This document shows positions 1-7,722 of a stretch of DNA of 17,306 bases, piece after piece; position 1 is the stretch's first letter, and each line of letters opens with the position of its first letter. The notes beneath the pieces are model-generated. The model had not been told where the DNA came from, searched no databases, and worked only from the letters and a program-made list of their open reading frames with translations. The DNA is from JAJQBJ01 sp964387095 (lineage in GTDB: Bacteria; Bacillota; Clostridia; Oscillospirales; Oscillospiraceae): the NCBI GenBank assembly GCA_964387095.1, contig CAYLVH010000034.1, positions 1-17,306 on the forward strand, in the 5' to 3' direction. The position numbers and the translations under genes were made by a program.

Positions 1-2
1 GA

Positions 3-257
3 CAGTTTATTGCAGCGGTCAGAAAGTACACCGATATGCAGCAGCTTGACGCCTCTATTCTCCGGGAGTTTGTGGAGAAAATTTATATCTCCGAAGTTTA
101 CACGCCAGACAAGAACGAGCCGCGCATCAAGGTCAGAGAAATTGAGATTGTCTATAACTTTATTGGCGCATTTGATTTTGAGGAAGCAAGGGAGCAATCC
201 CAAGCAGCCCAAAAAGAAAACCGGCGTAGCCTAAACTACGCCGATTCTCTCACATAA
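3..257 (+). CDS. Serine recombinase of TndX/TnpX type, C-terminal fragment (5' end outside window)
   Basis: Reading from base 3 gives 84 codons beginning QFIAAVRKYTDMQQL and ending at TAA 255-257, with no start codon needed because the gene runs in from the left. The pattern FIAAVRKYTD, then LREFVEKI and then an IEIVYNFIG beta-strand is the C-terminal region (DUF4368-like) that closes large serine recombinases of clostridial mobilisable and conjugative elements. Such enzymes cut and rejoin attachment sites through a catalytic serine in an N-terminal resolvase domain, which is not in this window. The segment is visibly more AT-rich than the genes that follow, as expected for imported DNA. In TndX/TnpX elements the recombinase gene often lies close to one end, so an element boundary probably lies between here and hflX. 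The last codons contain a perfect inverted repeat. The family call is fairly sure; element identity and activity cannot be judged. Confidence 0.8.
   Translation, partial: QFIAAVRKYTDMQQLDASILREFVEKIYISEVYTPDKNEPRIKVREIEIVYNFIGAFDFEEAREQSQAAQKENRRSLNYADSLT
222..243. repeat. Perfect 8-bp inverted repeat at the recombinase 3' end
   Basis: CGGCGTAG (222-229) and CTACGCCG (236-243) are exact reverse complements separated by six bases. They lie in the last codons of the recombinase, about 12 bases before its stop. There is no T-run directly after the stem, so it is not a classical intrinsic terminator. It could be a transcript-stabilising hairpin or a recombinase/end-binding site of the element. 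The repeat is seen directly; its role is inference. Confidence 0.6.
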
Positions 258-364
258 ATGTTTTCTTACGGAACCACGCTTAAGAGGCCGCTTTTTCTTA
301 TTTAGAACAGGAAAAAACGTTCATCACGGGAAAATTATTCATCAGGAGGAGAGGAAAGCCGCAT

Positions 365-1681
365 ATGGATATCATGCTGGGCGACAACAAAAAACAGGAA
401 ATCAACCGGGCAGTTCTGGTGGGGCTGTCCTCCTATGCCCTGGGCAAGGAGGACAATGCCGACGAAGCCACAATGGAGGAGCTGAAGGCGCTGTTGGAAA
501 CGGCGGGAGGCGCCTGTACGGGCATTGTCCTCCAGAATAAGGACACGCCGGACCCCCGCACCTTTATCGGTGAGGGAAAGGTGCAGGAGGTTCGGGAGCT
601 GGTGGAGTCCACAGGCGCTGCCCTGGTGATCTTTGACAATGAGCTTTCCCCCTCCAATATCCGGGTCCTGACGGAGGAACTGGGGGTACAGGTCATGGAC
701 CGGGCGGCGTTGATCCTGGACATCTTTGCCCAGCGGGCCCGGACCAAGGAGGGCCGCCTGCAGGTGGAGCTGGCCCAGTATCAGTATCTGCTCCCCCGGC
801 TGACCGGCATGTGGGGCCATCTGGTGCGCCAGACCGCCTCTGGCGGCAAAAGCCCCATCGGCACCCGTGGCCCCGGCGAAACCCAGCTGGAAACCGACCG
901 CCGCCATATCCGGCGCAAGATCACCAAGCTCCAGGATGAGTTAAAGGAGGTGCGCCGGGTGCGCTCCACCCAACGGGTGAAGCGGGAGAAGAACGAGATC
1001 CCGGTGGTGGCCATTGTGGGCTATACCAACGCGGGCAAATCCACCCTGCTGAACCGGCTGACTGGCGCGGCAATCCCCGCGAATAACCGGCTGTTCGACA
1101 CCCTGGATACCACCACCCGCGCTTTAAAGATCTCTGACACCTGTACGGTGCTGATCTCCGACACGGTGGGGTTCATCCGAAAGCTGCCACACCTGCTGGT
1201 GGACGCCTTTAAGGCCACGCTGGAGGAGCTGGAATATGCGGACCTGATCCTCCACGTCATCGATGCCTCCAACCCAGAGTGGCAGGTCCAGGCGTCAGTG
1301 GTGGAAAAGCTCATTGTTCAGCTGGGGGCGGCGGAGACCCCCCGGCTGGATGTGTTTAATAAATCTGACTGCTACCGCCCGGATGCGGTTCCCCATACGG
1401 AACAGACCATCTCCATCTCCGCCAAGACGGGGGAGGGGCTGGATCAGCTGATCCGGGCCATTGGCAGCCTGTTGGACAGCGGGAACAAGAAGGTGACCCT
1501 TCACCTGCCCTATGACAAGGGGAGCTTGCTGGATCTGCTCTATCGGGAGGCAAAGGTAGATCGGGTGGAATATGCCGGCTCCATTGAGGTGGATTGCGTG
1601 GTAACGCCCCGCGTCCTGGGCCAGGTGCGGGACTATTGCTTCCCACCGCTGCCTGCGGAAAAAGAACCCTGGGAGGAATGA
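365..1681 (+). CDS. hflX: GTPase HflX, ribosome-associated
   Basis: This 438-residue protein has the full HflX layout. An N-terminal HflX domain carries FIGEGKV (67-73). The linker holds the family signature RGPGETQLETDRR (168-180). A G domain follows with G1 GYTNAGKST (219-227), DTTTR around 248-252, G3 DTVGF (266-270), G4 NKSD (332-335) and G5 SAK (352-354). A C-terminal domain of about 60 residues ends the protein. HflX binds the 50S subunit or stalled 70S ribosomes and splits them in a GTP-dependent way after stress. The start at ATG 365 follows a purine-rich stretch GGAGAGG (348-354) and is the first ATG of the frame. It is the first gene of a three-gene run, with the GNAT gene three bases downstream. 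It lies about 107 bp from the end of a mobile-element recombinase, so its native promoter may have been replaced or separated; no clear promoter is visible. Confidence 0.97.
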   Translation: MDIMLGDNKKQEINRAVLVGLSSYALGKEDNADEATMEELKALLETAGGACTGIVLQNKDTPDPRTFIGEGKVQEVRELVESTGAALVIFDNELSPSNIRVLTEELGVQVMDRAALILDIFAQRARTKEGRLQVELAQYQYLLPRLTGMWGHLVRQTASGGKSPIGTRGPGETQLETDRRHIRRKITKLQDELKEVRRVRSTQRVKREKNEIPVVAIVGYTNAGKSTLLNRLTGAAIPANNRLFDTLDTTTRALKISDTCTVLISDTVGFIRKLPHLLVDAFKATLEELEYADLILHVIDASNPEWQVQASVVEKLIVQLGAAETPRLDVFNKSDCYRPDAVPHTEQTISISAKTGEGLDQLIRAIGSLLDSGNKKVTLHLPYDKGSLLDLLYREAKVDRVEYAGSIEVDCVVTPRVLGQVRDYCFPPLPAEKEPWEE

Positions 1682-1684
1682 GAG

Positions 1685-2206
1685 ATGATCTTAGAAACCA
1701 AGCGGCTGATCCTTCGCCCCTGGGAGGAGAAAGACGCGGCGGACCTATATGAATACGCAAAGGACCCGGATGTGGGGCCGGCGGCTGGCTGGCCGGTGCA
1801 TACCAGCGTGGAGGACAGCCTGCGCGTGATCCGGGAAGTGCTGGGGGCACCGGATAACTGGGCGGTGGTGCCGCGGGAGATGGGGATTCCTGTGGGCGCC
1901 ATCGGCTTTAAAAAGACGGATGTGGAGAAGGACTGCCAGGATCTGGAGGTGGGCTACTGGATGGGAAAGCCCTTCTGGGGCAAGGGATATATCCCGGAGG
2001 CTGTGAGGGAAGTGCTGCGCTATGGCTTTGAGGACAAGGGACAGGCCCGCATTTGGGTCTGCCACTATGAGGAGAATTCCAAGTCCCGCCGGGTGATTGA
2101 AAAGTGCGGATTCCCCTTTCAACAGGAATATTTGAAGACGGATCCCCTGGGCGTGACCCATACCTGCCGATACTATGCAATGACCCGAGAGGAGTGGGGG
2201 CGATGA
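1685..2206 (+). CDS. GNAT-family N-acetyltransferase (RimJ/RimL-like)
   Basis: This 173-residue protein opens with ILETKRLILRPWEEKDAADLYEY, the usual start of RimJ/RimL-type acetyltransferases. The acetyl-CoA-binding region is LEVGYWMGKPFWGKGYIPEA (87-106), with the family's GYW...WGKGY pattern. NSKSRRVIEKCGF (131-143) is the late helix of the fold. Family members move an acetyl group from acetyl-CoA to an amine: a protein N-terminus, an amino acid, an antibiotic or a polyamine. The substrate cannot be told from sequence. ATG 1685 lies three bases after the hflX stop, and its GGAGG (1672-1676) sits inside the end of hflX, so the two genes are translated from one message. The stop overlaps the start of the next gene as ATGA. 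Confidence 0.88.
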   Translation: MILETKRLILRPWEEKDAADLYEYAKDPDVGPAAGWPVHTSVEDSLRVIREVLGAPDNWAVVPREMGIPVGAIGFKKTDVEKDCQDLEVGYWMGKPFWGKGYIPEAVREVLRYGFEDKGQARIWVCHYEENSKSRRVIEKCGFPFQQEYLKTDPLGVTHTCRYYAMTREEWGR

Positions 2207-2850
2207 CCGAATACTATATCCCCACAGACCTGAGCAAGACGGAATTTGTGGAAAAGCGCTCCCGCTTTATTGGGCAGGTCTGCCCCGTGGAGACGGAGGA
2301 GGAGGCTCGGGCCTTTATCGAATCGGTGAAGAAGGAATACCACGACGCCCGTCACAACTGCTGGTGCTATCTGATCCGGGAGGGGGGCGTTATGCGCTAT
2401 TCCGACGATGGAGAGCCTCAGGGCACCGCCGGACAGCCCATGCTGGAGGTATTCCAGCGGGAGGGTGTCACCAACGCTGTCTGTGTGGTGACCCGTTACT
2501 TTGGGGGCATCCTGTTGGGGACCGGCGGCCTGCTTCGGGCCTACTCCCGCTCCGCCAAGGACGCCCTGGACGCGGCGGGGATTTCTGTGGTTCACCGTTG
2601 GGTGGCGGAGGAGATCCCCTGCGGCTATCACCTCTTTGACCAGATCCGCCGGGAGGTGGCTGCTGTTTCTGGGGTGGTGCTGGACACAGAATATGGGGCA
2701 GATGTGCGGTTTTCTGTCCTCATTCCGGAGGAGAAGCAGGAGCAGTTCCGGAAACGGCTTATTGACCTGACCGCCGGAACGGTATATCCCCAGGTGGCGG
2801 GGGAGGAATTTCGCACTGTGCCCTATAAACCGGCAAAGGGAGCTATGTAA
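2203..2850 (+). CDS. yigZ: YigZ/IMPACT family protein
   Basis: This 215-residue protein has an N-terminal IMPACT (UPF0029) domain with HDARHNCWCY (47-56), SDDGEPQGTAGQPML (67-81) and VVTRYFGGILLGTGGLLRAYS (95-115). A smaller C-terminal DUF1949-like domain follows (about 135-205). Family members bind nucleic acids or ribosomes. The eukaryotic homologue IMPACT regulates GCN2, while the bacterial role is not settled, so only the family is named. An open frame extends upstream to 2104, but the start at ATG 2203 is chosen because the MTEYYIPTDLSKTEFVEKRSRFIG beginning matches the family. It also has AGAGGAG (2188-2194) eight bases upstream and overlaps the GNAT stop by ATGA, which implies translational coupling. 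It is the last gene of the hflX operon and is followed by a hairpin. Confidence 0.93.
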   Translation: MTEYYIPTDLSKTEFVEKRSRFIGQVCPVETEEEARAFIESVKKEYHDARHNCWCYLIREGGVMRYSDDGEPQGTAGQPMLEVFQREGVTNAVCVVTRYFGGILLGTGGLLRAYSRSAKDALDAAGISVVHRWVAEEIPCGYHLFDQIRREVAAVSGVVLDTEYGADVRFSVLIPEEKQEQFRKRLIDLTAGTVYPQVAGEEFRTVPYKPAKGAM

Positions 2851-2865
2851 ATTTGAAATAAAAGA

Positions 2866-2895
2866 AAAAAATCCCCGTTAAAAAGAGGATTTTTT
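2866..2895 (+). terminator. Probable intrinsic terminator after yigZ
   Basis: AAAAAATCC (2866-2874) pairs with GGATTTTTT (2887-2895). The loop could tighten by one further C-G pair across a C/A mismatch. The run of six T closes the structure. Because the left arm begins with an A-run it could also work on the opposite strand. It lies 15 bases after the yigZ stop and separates that operon from dgt. Confidence 0.75.
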
Positions 2896-2940
2896 GAAGG
2901 GACGAAGTAGATAGAGACAGATGGATTTGGGGGTGGTTGG

Positions 2941-3945
2941 ATGACGGTCCGGGAGCGGCTTCAAGAGCAAGAAAAGCTGATTTTGGGCGAGCACGCCTGC
3001 TTGGCGGTCCGGAGCCGGGGCCGTTTGCGCCCGGAGCCGGAAAACGAGGTGCGCACCTGCTTCCAGCGGGATGTTGACCGCATTGTCCATTCCAAGTCCT
3101 TTCGAAGGCTGATGCACAAGACCCAGGTGTTCTTGGAGCCGGAGGGGGACCACTACCGCACCCGTATGACCCACACGGTGGAGGTCATGCGCATTGCCCG
3201 TACCATAGCCCGGGGGCTGGGACTGAACGAGGATCTCACCGAGGCGGCCGCCTTTGGGCACGACCTGGGGCATACGCCCTTTGGCCATGCTGGAGAGCGG
3301 GTGCTCGATGAGATCATGGAGGGCGGCTTCCAACACAATGTGCAGTCCCTCCGGGTGGTGGATCTCCTGGAAAAGGGCGGCGAGGGCCTGAACCTGACCT
3401 ATGAGGTCAGGAATGGGATCCTCTGCCATACCGGTCCCCAGCGGGCGGATACCCTGGAGGGGCGGATCATCCGCCTGGCCGATCAAATTGCTTACATCAA
3501 TCACGATATCGATGACGCCATGCGGGCGAAGATCATCTTCCCCATGGATATCCCGCTGTATCTGCTGCAGGAGCTGGGCTTCTCCCATTCGGAGCGCATC
3601 AATACGCTGACGGTGGACGTGATCCAGGCCAGCGCGGGAAAGGGGGATATTTTGCAGTCCCAGGAAAAACGGGATGCCATGGCAGACCTGCGGGACTTTA
3701 TGTTTGAGGCGGTTTACCGGAACCCGGTGGCAAAGGGACAGGAGAGCAAGGCCCAGAATATGCTCCGGATGCTCTTTGAGTATTACCTGAAAAATCCGGA
3801 TGACCTGCCTGGGGATTTCCAGACCATCCGCTATCAGGAGAGCGTGGAACGGGCCGCCTGCGACTATATTGCGGGCATGACAGACAACTACGCCGTGGAA
3901 ATGTTCAGCGAATTGACCCTGCCAAAGGCCTGGACTGTCAAGTAG
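2941..3945 (+). CDS. dgt: dGTP triphosphohydrolase-like HD-domain protein
   Basis: This 334-residue protein belongs to the dGTPase/dNTP triphosphohydrolase branch of the HD superfamily. Members cleave dNTPs to the deoxynucleoside and triphosphate, which affects dNTP pools. The metal-binding set is visible: H78 (in RMTHTVEV), H107-D108 (in AFGHDLGHTPFGHAGE) and D181 (in RLADQIAYINHDIDDA). DRDVDRIVHSKSFRRL-type sequence near residues 43-57 is also typical. The length fits the shorter Gram-positive-type enzymes rather than the E. coli Dgt of about 500 residues. The start at ATG 2941 has only a weak G-rich ribosome site (GGGGGTGG, 2929-2936); no better in-frame start is near. dgt placed just before dnaG-rpoD is a common clostridial order and links nucleotide pool control with replication genes. 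Substrate preference among dNTPs is not predictable here. Confidence 0.92.
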   Translation: MTVRERLQEQEKLILGEHACLAVRSRGRLRPEPENEVRTCFQRDVDRIVHSKSFRRLMHKTQVFLEPEGDHYRTRMTHTVEVMRIARTIARGLGLNEDLTEAAAFGHDLGHTPFGHAGERVLDEIMEGGFQHNVQSLRVVDLLEKGGEGLNLTYEVRNGILCHTGPQRADTLEGRIIRLADQIAYINHDIDDAMRAKIIFPMDIPLYLLQELGFSHSERINTLTVDVIQASAGKGDILQSQEKRDAMADLRDFMFEAVYRNPVAKGQESKAQNMLRMLFEYYLKNPDDLPGDFQTIRYQESVERAACDYIAGMTDNYAVEMFSELTLPKAWTVK

Positions 3946-4002
3946 GGTAGAATTCCGCCAAAAAAATTGATAATTTATAAGGAACAGGGAAAAGTATCAA
4001 GA

Positions 4003-4008
4003 AAGGAG
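4003..4008 (+). promoter_or_regulatory. Ribosome binding site deciding the GTG start of dnaG
   Basis: AAGGAG sits seven bases before GTG 4016. An ATG at 4014-4016 overlaps the GTG but opens another frame that stops after 25 codons, so the conserved DnaG N-terminus (AIPEQFLEELVARSELVDVV) can only be made from the GTG. Confidence 0.8.
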
Positions 4009-4015
4009 ATGTCAT

Positions 4016-5766
4016 GTGGCAATTCCGGAACAATTCCTGGAGGAACTGGTGGCGCGCAGCGAACTGGTTGACGTGGTATCCGGCTATGTGAATCTCCAGA
4101 GAAAAGGCAGCCGCTATTGGGGTTGCTGTCCCTTCCACAATGAGAAGACGCCGTCATTTTCTGTGAACCCGGAACGGCAGCAATATTACTGTTTTGGCTG
4201 CCACAAGGGGGGCGGAGTCATCAATTTTATTATGGAGGCGGAAAACCTTCCCTTCCTGGATGCGGTGCAGCTGCTGGCGGATAAGGCGGGCATGACCGTG
4301 CCGGAGCAGGAGCATAAGGGCAGCGGTCAGGGCCAAAAGCACCGGAAACGGCTCCTGGAGCTGAATAAAGAGGCCGCCCGATATTTCCACAGCCAGCTTT
4401 ATACCCCGGCAGGCCAGCCCATGCTCCAATATTTGCGAAAGCGCGGTCTCTCTAAGCGAACGATCACCAACTTCGGGCTGGGTGCAGCGCCGGAGGGGTG
4501 GGACAACCTGATCCAGGCCATGCGGGAAAAGGGTTACAACAAAGGGGAGCTGCTGGAGTGCGGCTTGGCCGTCAAAAGCGAAAAGGGGAGGATCTATGAT
4601 CGGTTCCGCAACCGGGTCATGTTTCCCATCATCGATGTCCGGGGCAGCGTAATTGGCTTTGGAGGGCGCGTCTTGGATGACGCAACCCCGAAATATTTGA
4701 ATTCACCTGATACGGTGATCTATAACAAAAGCAGAAACCTGTTTGCACTGAACCTTGCCAAGAAAACCAAGCGGGGAAACCTCATCCTGACTGAGGGGTA
4801 TATGGATACCATTGCCCTGCACCAGGCGGGCTTTGACAACGCGGTGGCTTCTCTGGGCACCTCCCTGACCGAGGATCACGCCCAGCTGATCAGCCATTAC
4901 ACCAAGGAAGTGGTCATCTCCTACGATGGCGACGCAGCAGGAATCAAGGCGGCGCAGCGGGCCATTGGAATTCTGGAAAAGACCGGCCTGAATGTAAAGG
5001 TGCTTCAGGTTACCGGGGCGAAGGACCCGGATGAGTTTATCAAAAAATATGGGCCGGAGGCCTTTGAACGGCTCATCAATCAAGCTGGCAACCACATTGA
5101 ATATCAGCTTCACCAGCTCCAGCTGAACTATAACCTGGAGCAGGATGGCGACCGGATCCGCTATCTCCGGGAGGCGGCGGAACTGGTTTCGGCGCTGCCC
5201 AGTCCGGTGGAGCGGGAAATCTACGGGACCCGGGCTGCTAACGCGGCAAAAATTTCCTCCTCCGCCATGGCGGAGGAGGTGGAGCGGGTCCGGCGCCAGC
5301 GGGGACGCAGGGAACGCAAGCAGGAGCAGCGGGCGGCCCTGAATCTGGCGGCCAGCAGCCAGCCCAAGGATCGGACGCTGCGCTATAAAAATATCCGCTC
5401 TGCCAGGGCAGAGGAGGGTGTCCTCCGCCTGATGGCGTTGGACAGTTCCCTCTTTGAACAGGCGGAGGGAAAGTTGGAGCCAGAGGACTTTTCTTCGGAA
5501 TTTCTGGGAAAGATCTATGAGATGTTCCGGCAACGCTGGCAGGAGGGCCGGGAGATCCGTGTGGCGGCCCTGGCCGGAAGCCTGAGTCAGGAGGAAATGA
5601 GCCAGCTGACGGCTGTGATGCAGGAACCGGTGAATCCAGCCAACGTCAGTCAGGCCTTGACTGACTACATAGAGATCATTCACACAGAAAAGATCAAACA
5701 GAGCGTACAGGATGACAGTTCATTATTGGCATTCAGAGATAAAAAAGCTAACGGAGGAAATCACGA

Positions 5767-5770
<4 letters not shown>
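4016..5770 (+). CDS. dnaG: DNA primase
   Basis: DnaG makes the RNA primers for the lagging strand and for replication start, and works with the DnaB/DnaC-type helicase. The 584 residues show the N-terminal CHC2 zinc ribbon with C38, H41, C59 and C62. The catalytic core begins near residue 115 and includes RFRNRVMFPI (196-205). The TOPRIM metal site has E260 in TEGYMD and D304/D306 in SYDGDAAG. A charged linker (about 410-460, rich in E, R and Q) leads to a C-terminal helicase-interaction domain (about 462-565). Length is normal for the family. The start is a GTG behind AAGGAG. The stop overlaps the rpoD start by ATGA, so the two are one operon. The linker-coding DNA contains a perfect 24-bp palindrome (5256-5279). 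Confidence 0.97.
5256..5279. repeat. Perfect 24-bp palindrome inside dnaG
   Basis: The half-site CCTCCTCCGCCA (5256-5267) is followed at once by its exact reverse complement (5268-5279). In RNA it can fold into a 10-bp, mostly G-C stem closed by the loop CATG. It encodes SSSAMAEE in the linker before the helicase-binding domain. The 3' arm GGAGGAGG resembles a Shine-Dalgarno sequence and the 5' arm CCTCCTCC resembles the 16S anti-Shine-Dalgarno core. Confidence 0.9.
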
Positions 5771-6999
<1,229 letters not shown>

Positions 7000-7042
7000 G
7001 GGGTTTCTCTGGGTGAGCGTGCTGCTAGTTCGCGATATTTTT

Positions 7043-7067
7043 GCGCCCCCCTTGTGGGACGCATTTT
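7043..7067 (+). terminator. Possible terminator after rpoD
   Basis: GCGCCCC (7043-7049) pairs with GGGACGC (7056-7062) apart from one C/A mismatch. The stem has a six-base loop and is followed by ATTTTAT. It lies about 45 bases after the rpoD stop. The T-tract is short and interrupted, so termination may be partial. Confidence 0.5.
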
Positions 7068-7072
7068 ATGTA

Positions 7073-7087
7073 AAAATCTAAGATTTT
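7073..7087. repeat. AT-rich 15-bp perfect dyad upstream of the spore protein gene
   Basis: AAAATCT and AGATTTT are exact reverse complements around a single central A. The spacing suits a DNA-binding dimer better than an RNA hairpin. A second dyad, CAGTTTT (7090-7096) with AAAACTG (7113-7119), follows directly. Three copies of GTAAAAA start at 7070, 7100 and 7110, spaced 30 and 10 bp apart. These may be regulator sites for the spore gene or for the rpoD end; nothing recognised matches them. Confidence 0.4.
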
Positions 7088-7144
7088 CACAGTTTTAAAG
7101 TAAAAAACCGTAAAAACTGGCAAAAGAATAGATACATAGAAAAT

Positions 7145-7201
7145 CTCTCGTGGTCCAAACTACACTTGGATCAGGCGATCCGACAAAAAGGACCAAGAGA
7201 G
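7145..7201 (+). promoter_or_regulatory. Folded 5' leader directly before the spore protein ribosome site
   Basis: CTCTCGTGGTCC (7145-7156) pairs with GGACCAAGAGAG (7190-7201) in a 12-bp stem with a single G/A mismatch. Inside it, GGATC (7168-7172) and GATCC (7177-7181) form a second hairpin with loop AGGC. The outer stem ends two bases before the AAGGAG ribosome site (7204-7209). The pairing is seen directly. A role in mRNA stability or translation timing is inference. Confidence 0.6.
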
Positions 7202-7219
7202 AAAAGGAGATGTATCATT

Positions 7220-7432
7220 ATGAACGAGCAGTATAAGAAGAGCAATAGCCGCATTATTGTTCCCGAAGCTAAGGCAGCTATGAACAAGTTTAAAATGGAA
7301 GCAGCCAACGAGGTTGGCGTCAACCTGAAGAACGGCTATAACGGCGACCTGACCTCCCGCGAGGCCGGTTCTGTGGGCGGCCAGATGGTGAAGAGAATGA
7401 TCGAGGCCTACGAGAACAGCATCAAGGAGTAA
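7220..7432 (+). CDS. Alpha/beta-type small acid-soluble spore protein
   Basis: This 70-residue protein matches the alpha/beta SASP family, which coats DNA in the dormant spore, shifts it toward A-form and protects it from UV and chemicals. The GPR protease region is KFKMEAANEVGV (23-34), where cutting is expected between E27 and A28. The DNA-binding C-terminal half contains NGYNGDLTSREAGSVGGQMVKRMIEAYE (38-65), the form found in many Clostridia. ATG 7220 is chosen over an upstream TTG at 7166 because AAGGAG (7204-7209) fits it and the added 18 residues are unlike the family. The upstream extension would also run through the leader stem. Expression is expected in the forespore under sigma-G, but no convincing sigma-G promoter could be picked out. 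A strong terminator follows, so the gene is monocistronic. Confidence 0.95.
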   Translation: MNEQYKKSNSRIIVPEAKAAMNKFKMEAANEVGVNLKNGYNGDLTSREAGSVGGQMVKRMIEAYENSIKE

Positions 7433-7463
7433 TTCCTGAGATTCTGTTTTTCCTCTGAGGAGG

Positions 7464-7492
7464 GCGCCGCAGTCCCGGACTGCGGCGCTTTT
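7464..7492 (+). terminator. Strong intrinsic terminator after the spore protein gene
   Basis: GCGCCGCAGT (7464-7473) pairs perfectly with ACTGCGGCGC (7479-7488) around the loop CCCGG, followed by TTTT (7489-7492). It lies about 30 bases after the stop codon and isolates the spore gene from the ktr operon. Confidence 0.92.
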
Positions 7493-7554
7493 CCCCTACT
7501 TCTGCCAAAATTCGAGAAAATGGGGGCAAGAGTGGAAAAGTTAGTAAAAAAGAC

Positions 7555-7584
7555 TTGAAATGTGCTGGGAGAACATGATATAAA
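7555..7584 (+). promoter_or_regulatory. Sigma-A promoter for the ktrB operon
   Basis: TTGAAA (7555-7560) is separated by 18 bases from TATAAA (7579-7584). TG stands at 7576-7577, giving an extended -10 element (TGATATAAA). Each hexamer has five of six consensus bases. Transcription would start near 7591, leaving a leader of about 130 bases before ktrB. Confidence 0.7.
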
Positions 7585-7606
7585 AGAATGGGTACATAAC
7601 CGGCGG

Positions 7607-7677
7607 GAGCCTGGAAAAAATCCGGAACATAGGCTTTGACACTGGCTGTTTTTGGACAATTGCGTCCTGAGACAGCC
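7607..7677 (+). promoter_or_regulatory. Structured leader of the ktrB operon (two adjacent stem-loops)
   Basis: Stem 1 pairs GAGCCT (7607-7612) with AGGCTT (7631-7636), extended inward by GGA (7613-7615) with TCC (7621-7623) and leaving a one-sided bulge. Stem 2 pairs GGCTGT (7644-7649) with ACAGCC (7672-7677), and GGAC (7654-7657) with GTCC (7664-7667) inside it. The palindrome CTGTACAG follows at 7681-7688. K+ transporter genes of Firmicutes are often controlled by the c-di-AMP (ydaO) riboswitch, but its conserved sequence blocks are not evident here. The fold could be another regulatory RNA or chance. Confidence 0.4.
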
Positions 7678-7722
7678 TTTCTGTACAGTTTGCCAGGAAT
7701 CAAGCAGAGAGGATGGGAAACG

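Noticed and set aside
2104..2202. Upstream start for the YigZ gene at 2104
   Set aside because: The extension overlaps the GNAT gene by 100 bases and has no family similarity; ATG 2203 has a ribosome site and the usual N-terminus.
3242..3253. 12-bp palindrome AGGCGGCCGCCT in dgt
   Set aside because: Short GC palindromes of this length are expected in GC-rich coding DNA and it encodes conserved residues.
4703..5683. Reverse-strand open frame of 326 codons opposite dnaG
   Set aside because: It lies wholly inside dnaG, has no recognisable domain and reflects codon composition.
7109..7141. Sigma-G promoter for the spore protein gene
   Set aside because: CATAGAA (7135-7141) resembles a sigma-G -10 element and would place the start at the leader stem, but no -35 element occurs at the right distance; GAATA at 7126 has no -10 partner.
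7636..7663. TTGACA at 7636-7641 as a second ktrB promoter
   Set aside because: The -35 hexamer is perfect but no -10 like sequence lies 16-18 bases downstream, and it overlaps the leader stems.
7585..7722. ydaO-type c-di-AMP riboswitch before ktrB
   Set aside because: Context fits, but the conserved sequence blocks of that family could not be found by eye. It is listed only as an unassigned structured leader.
7636..7722. Upstream start for ktrB at 7636
   Set aside because: The 29 added residues are not membrane-like, lie in the structured leader and lack a ribosome site; ATG 7723 fits better.
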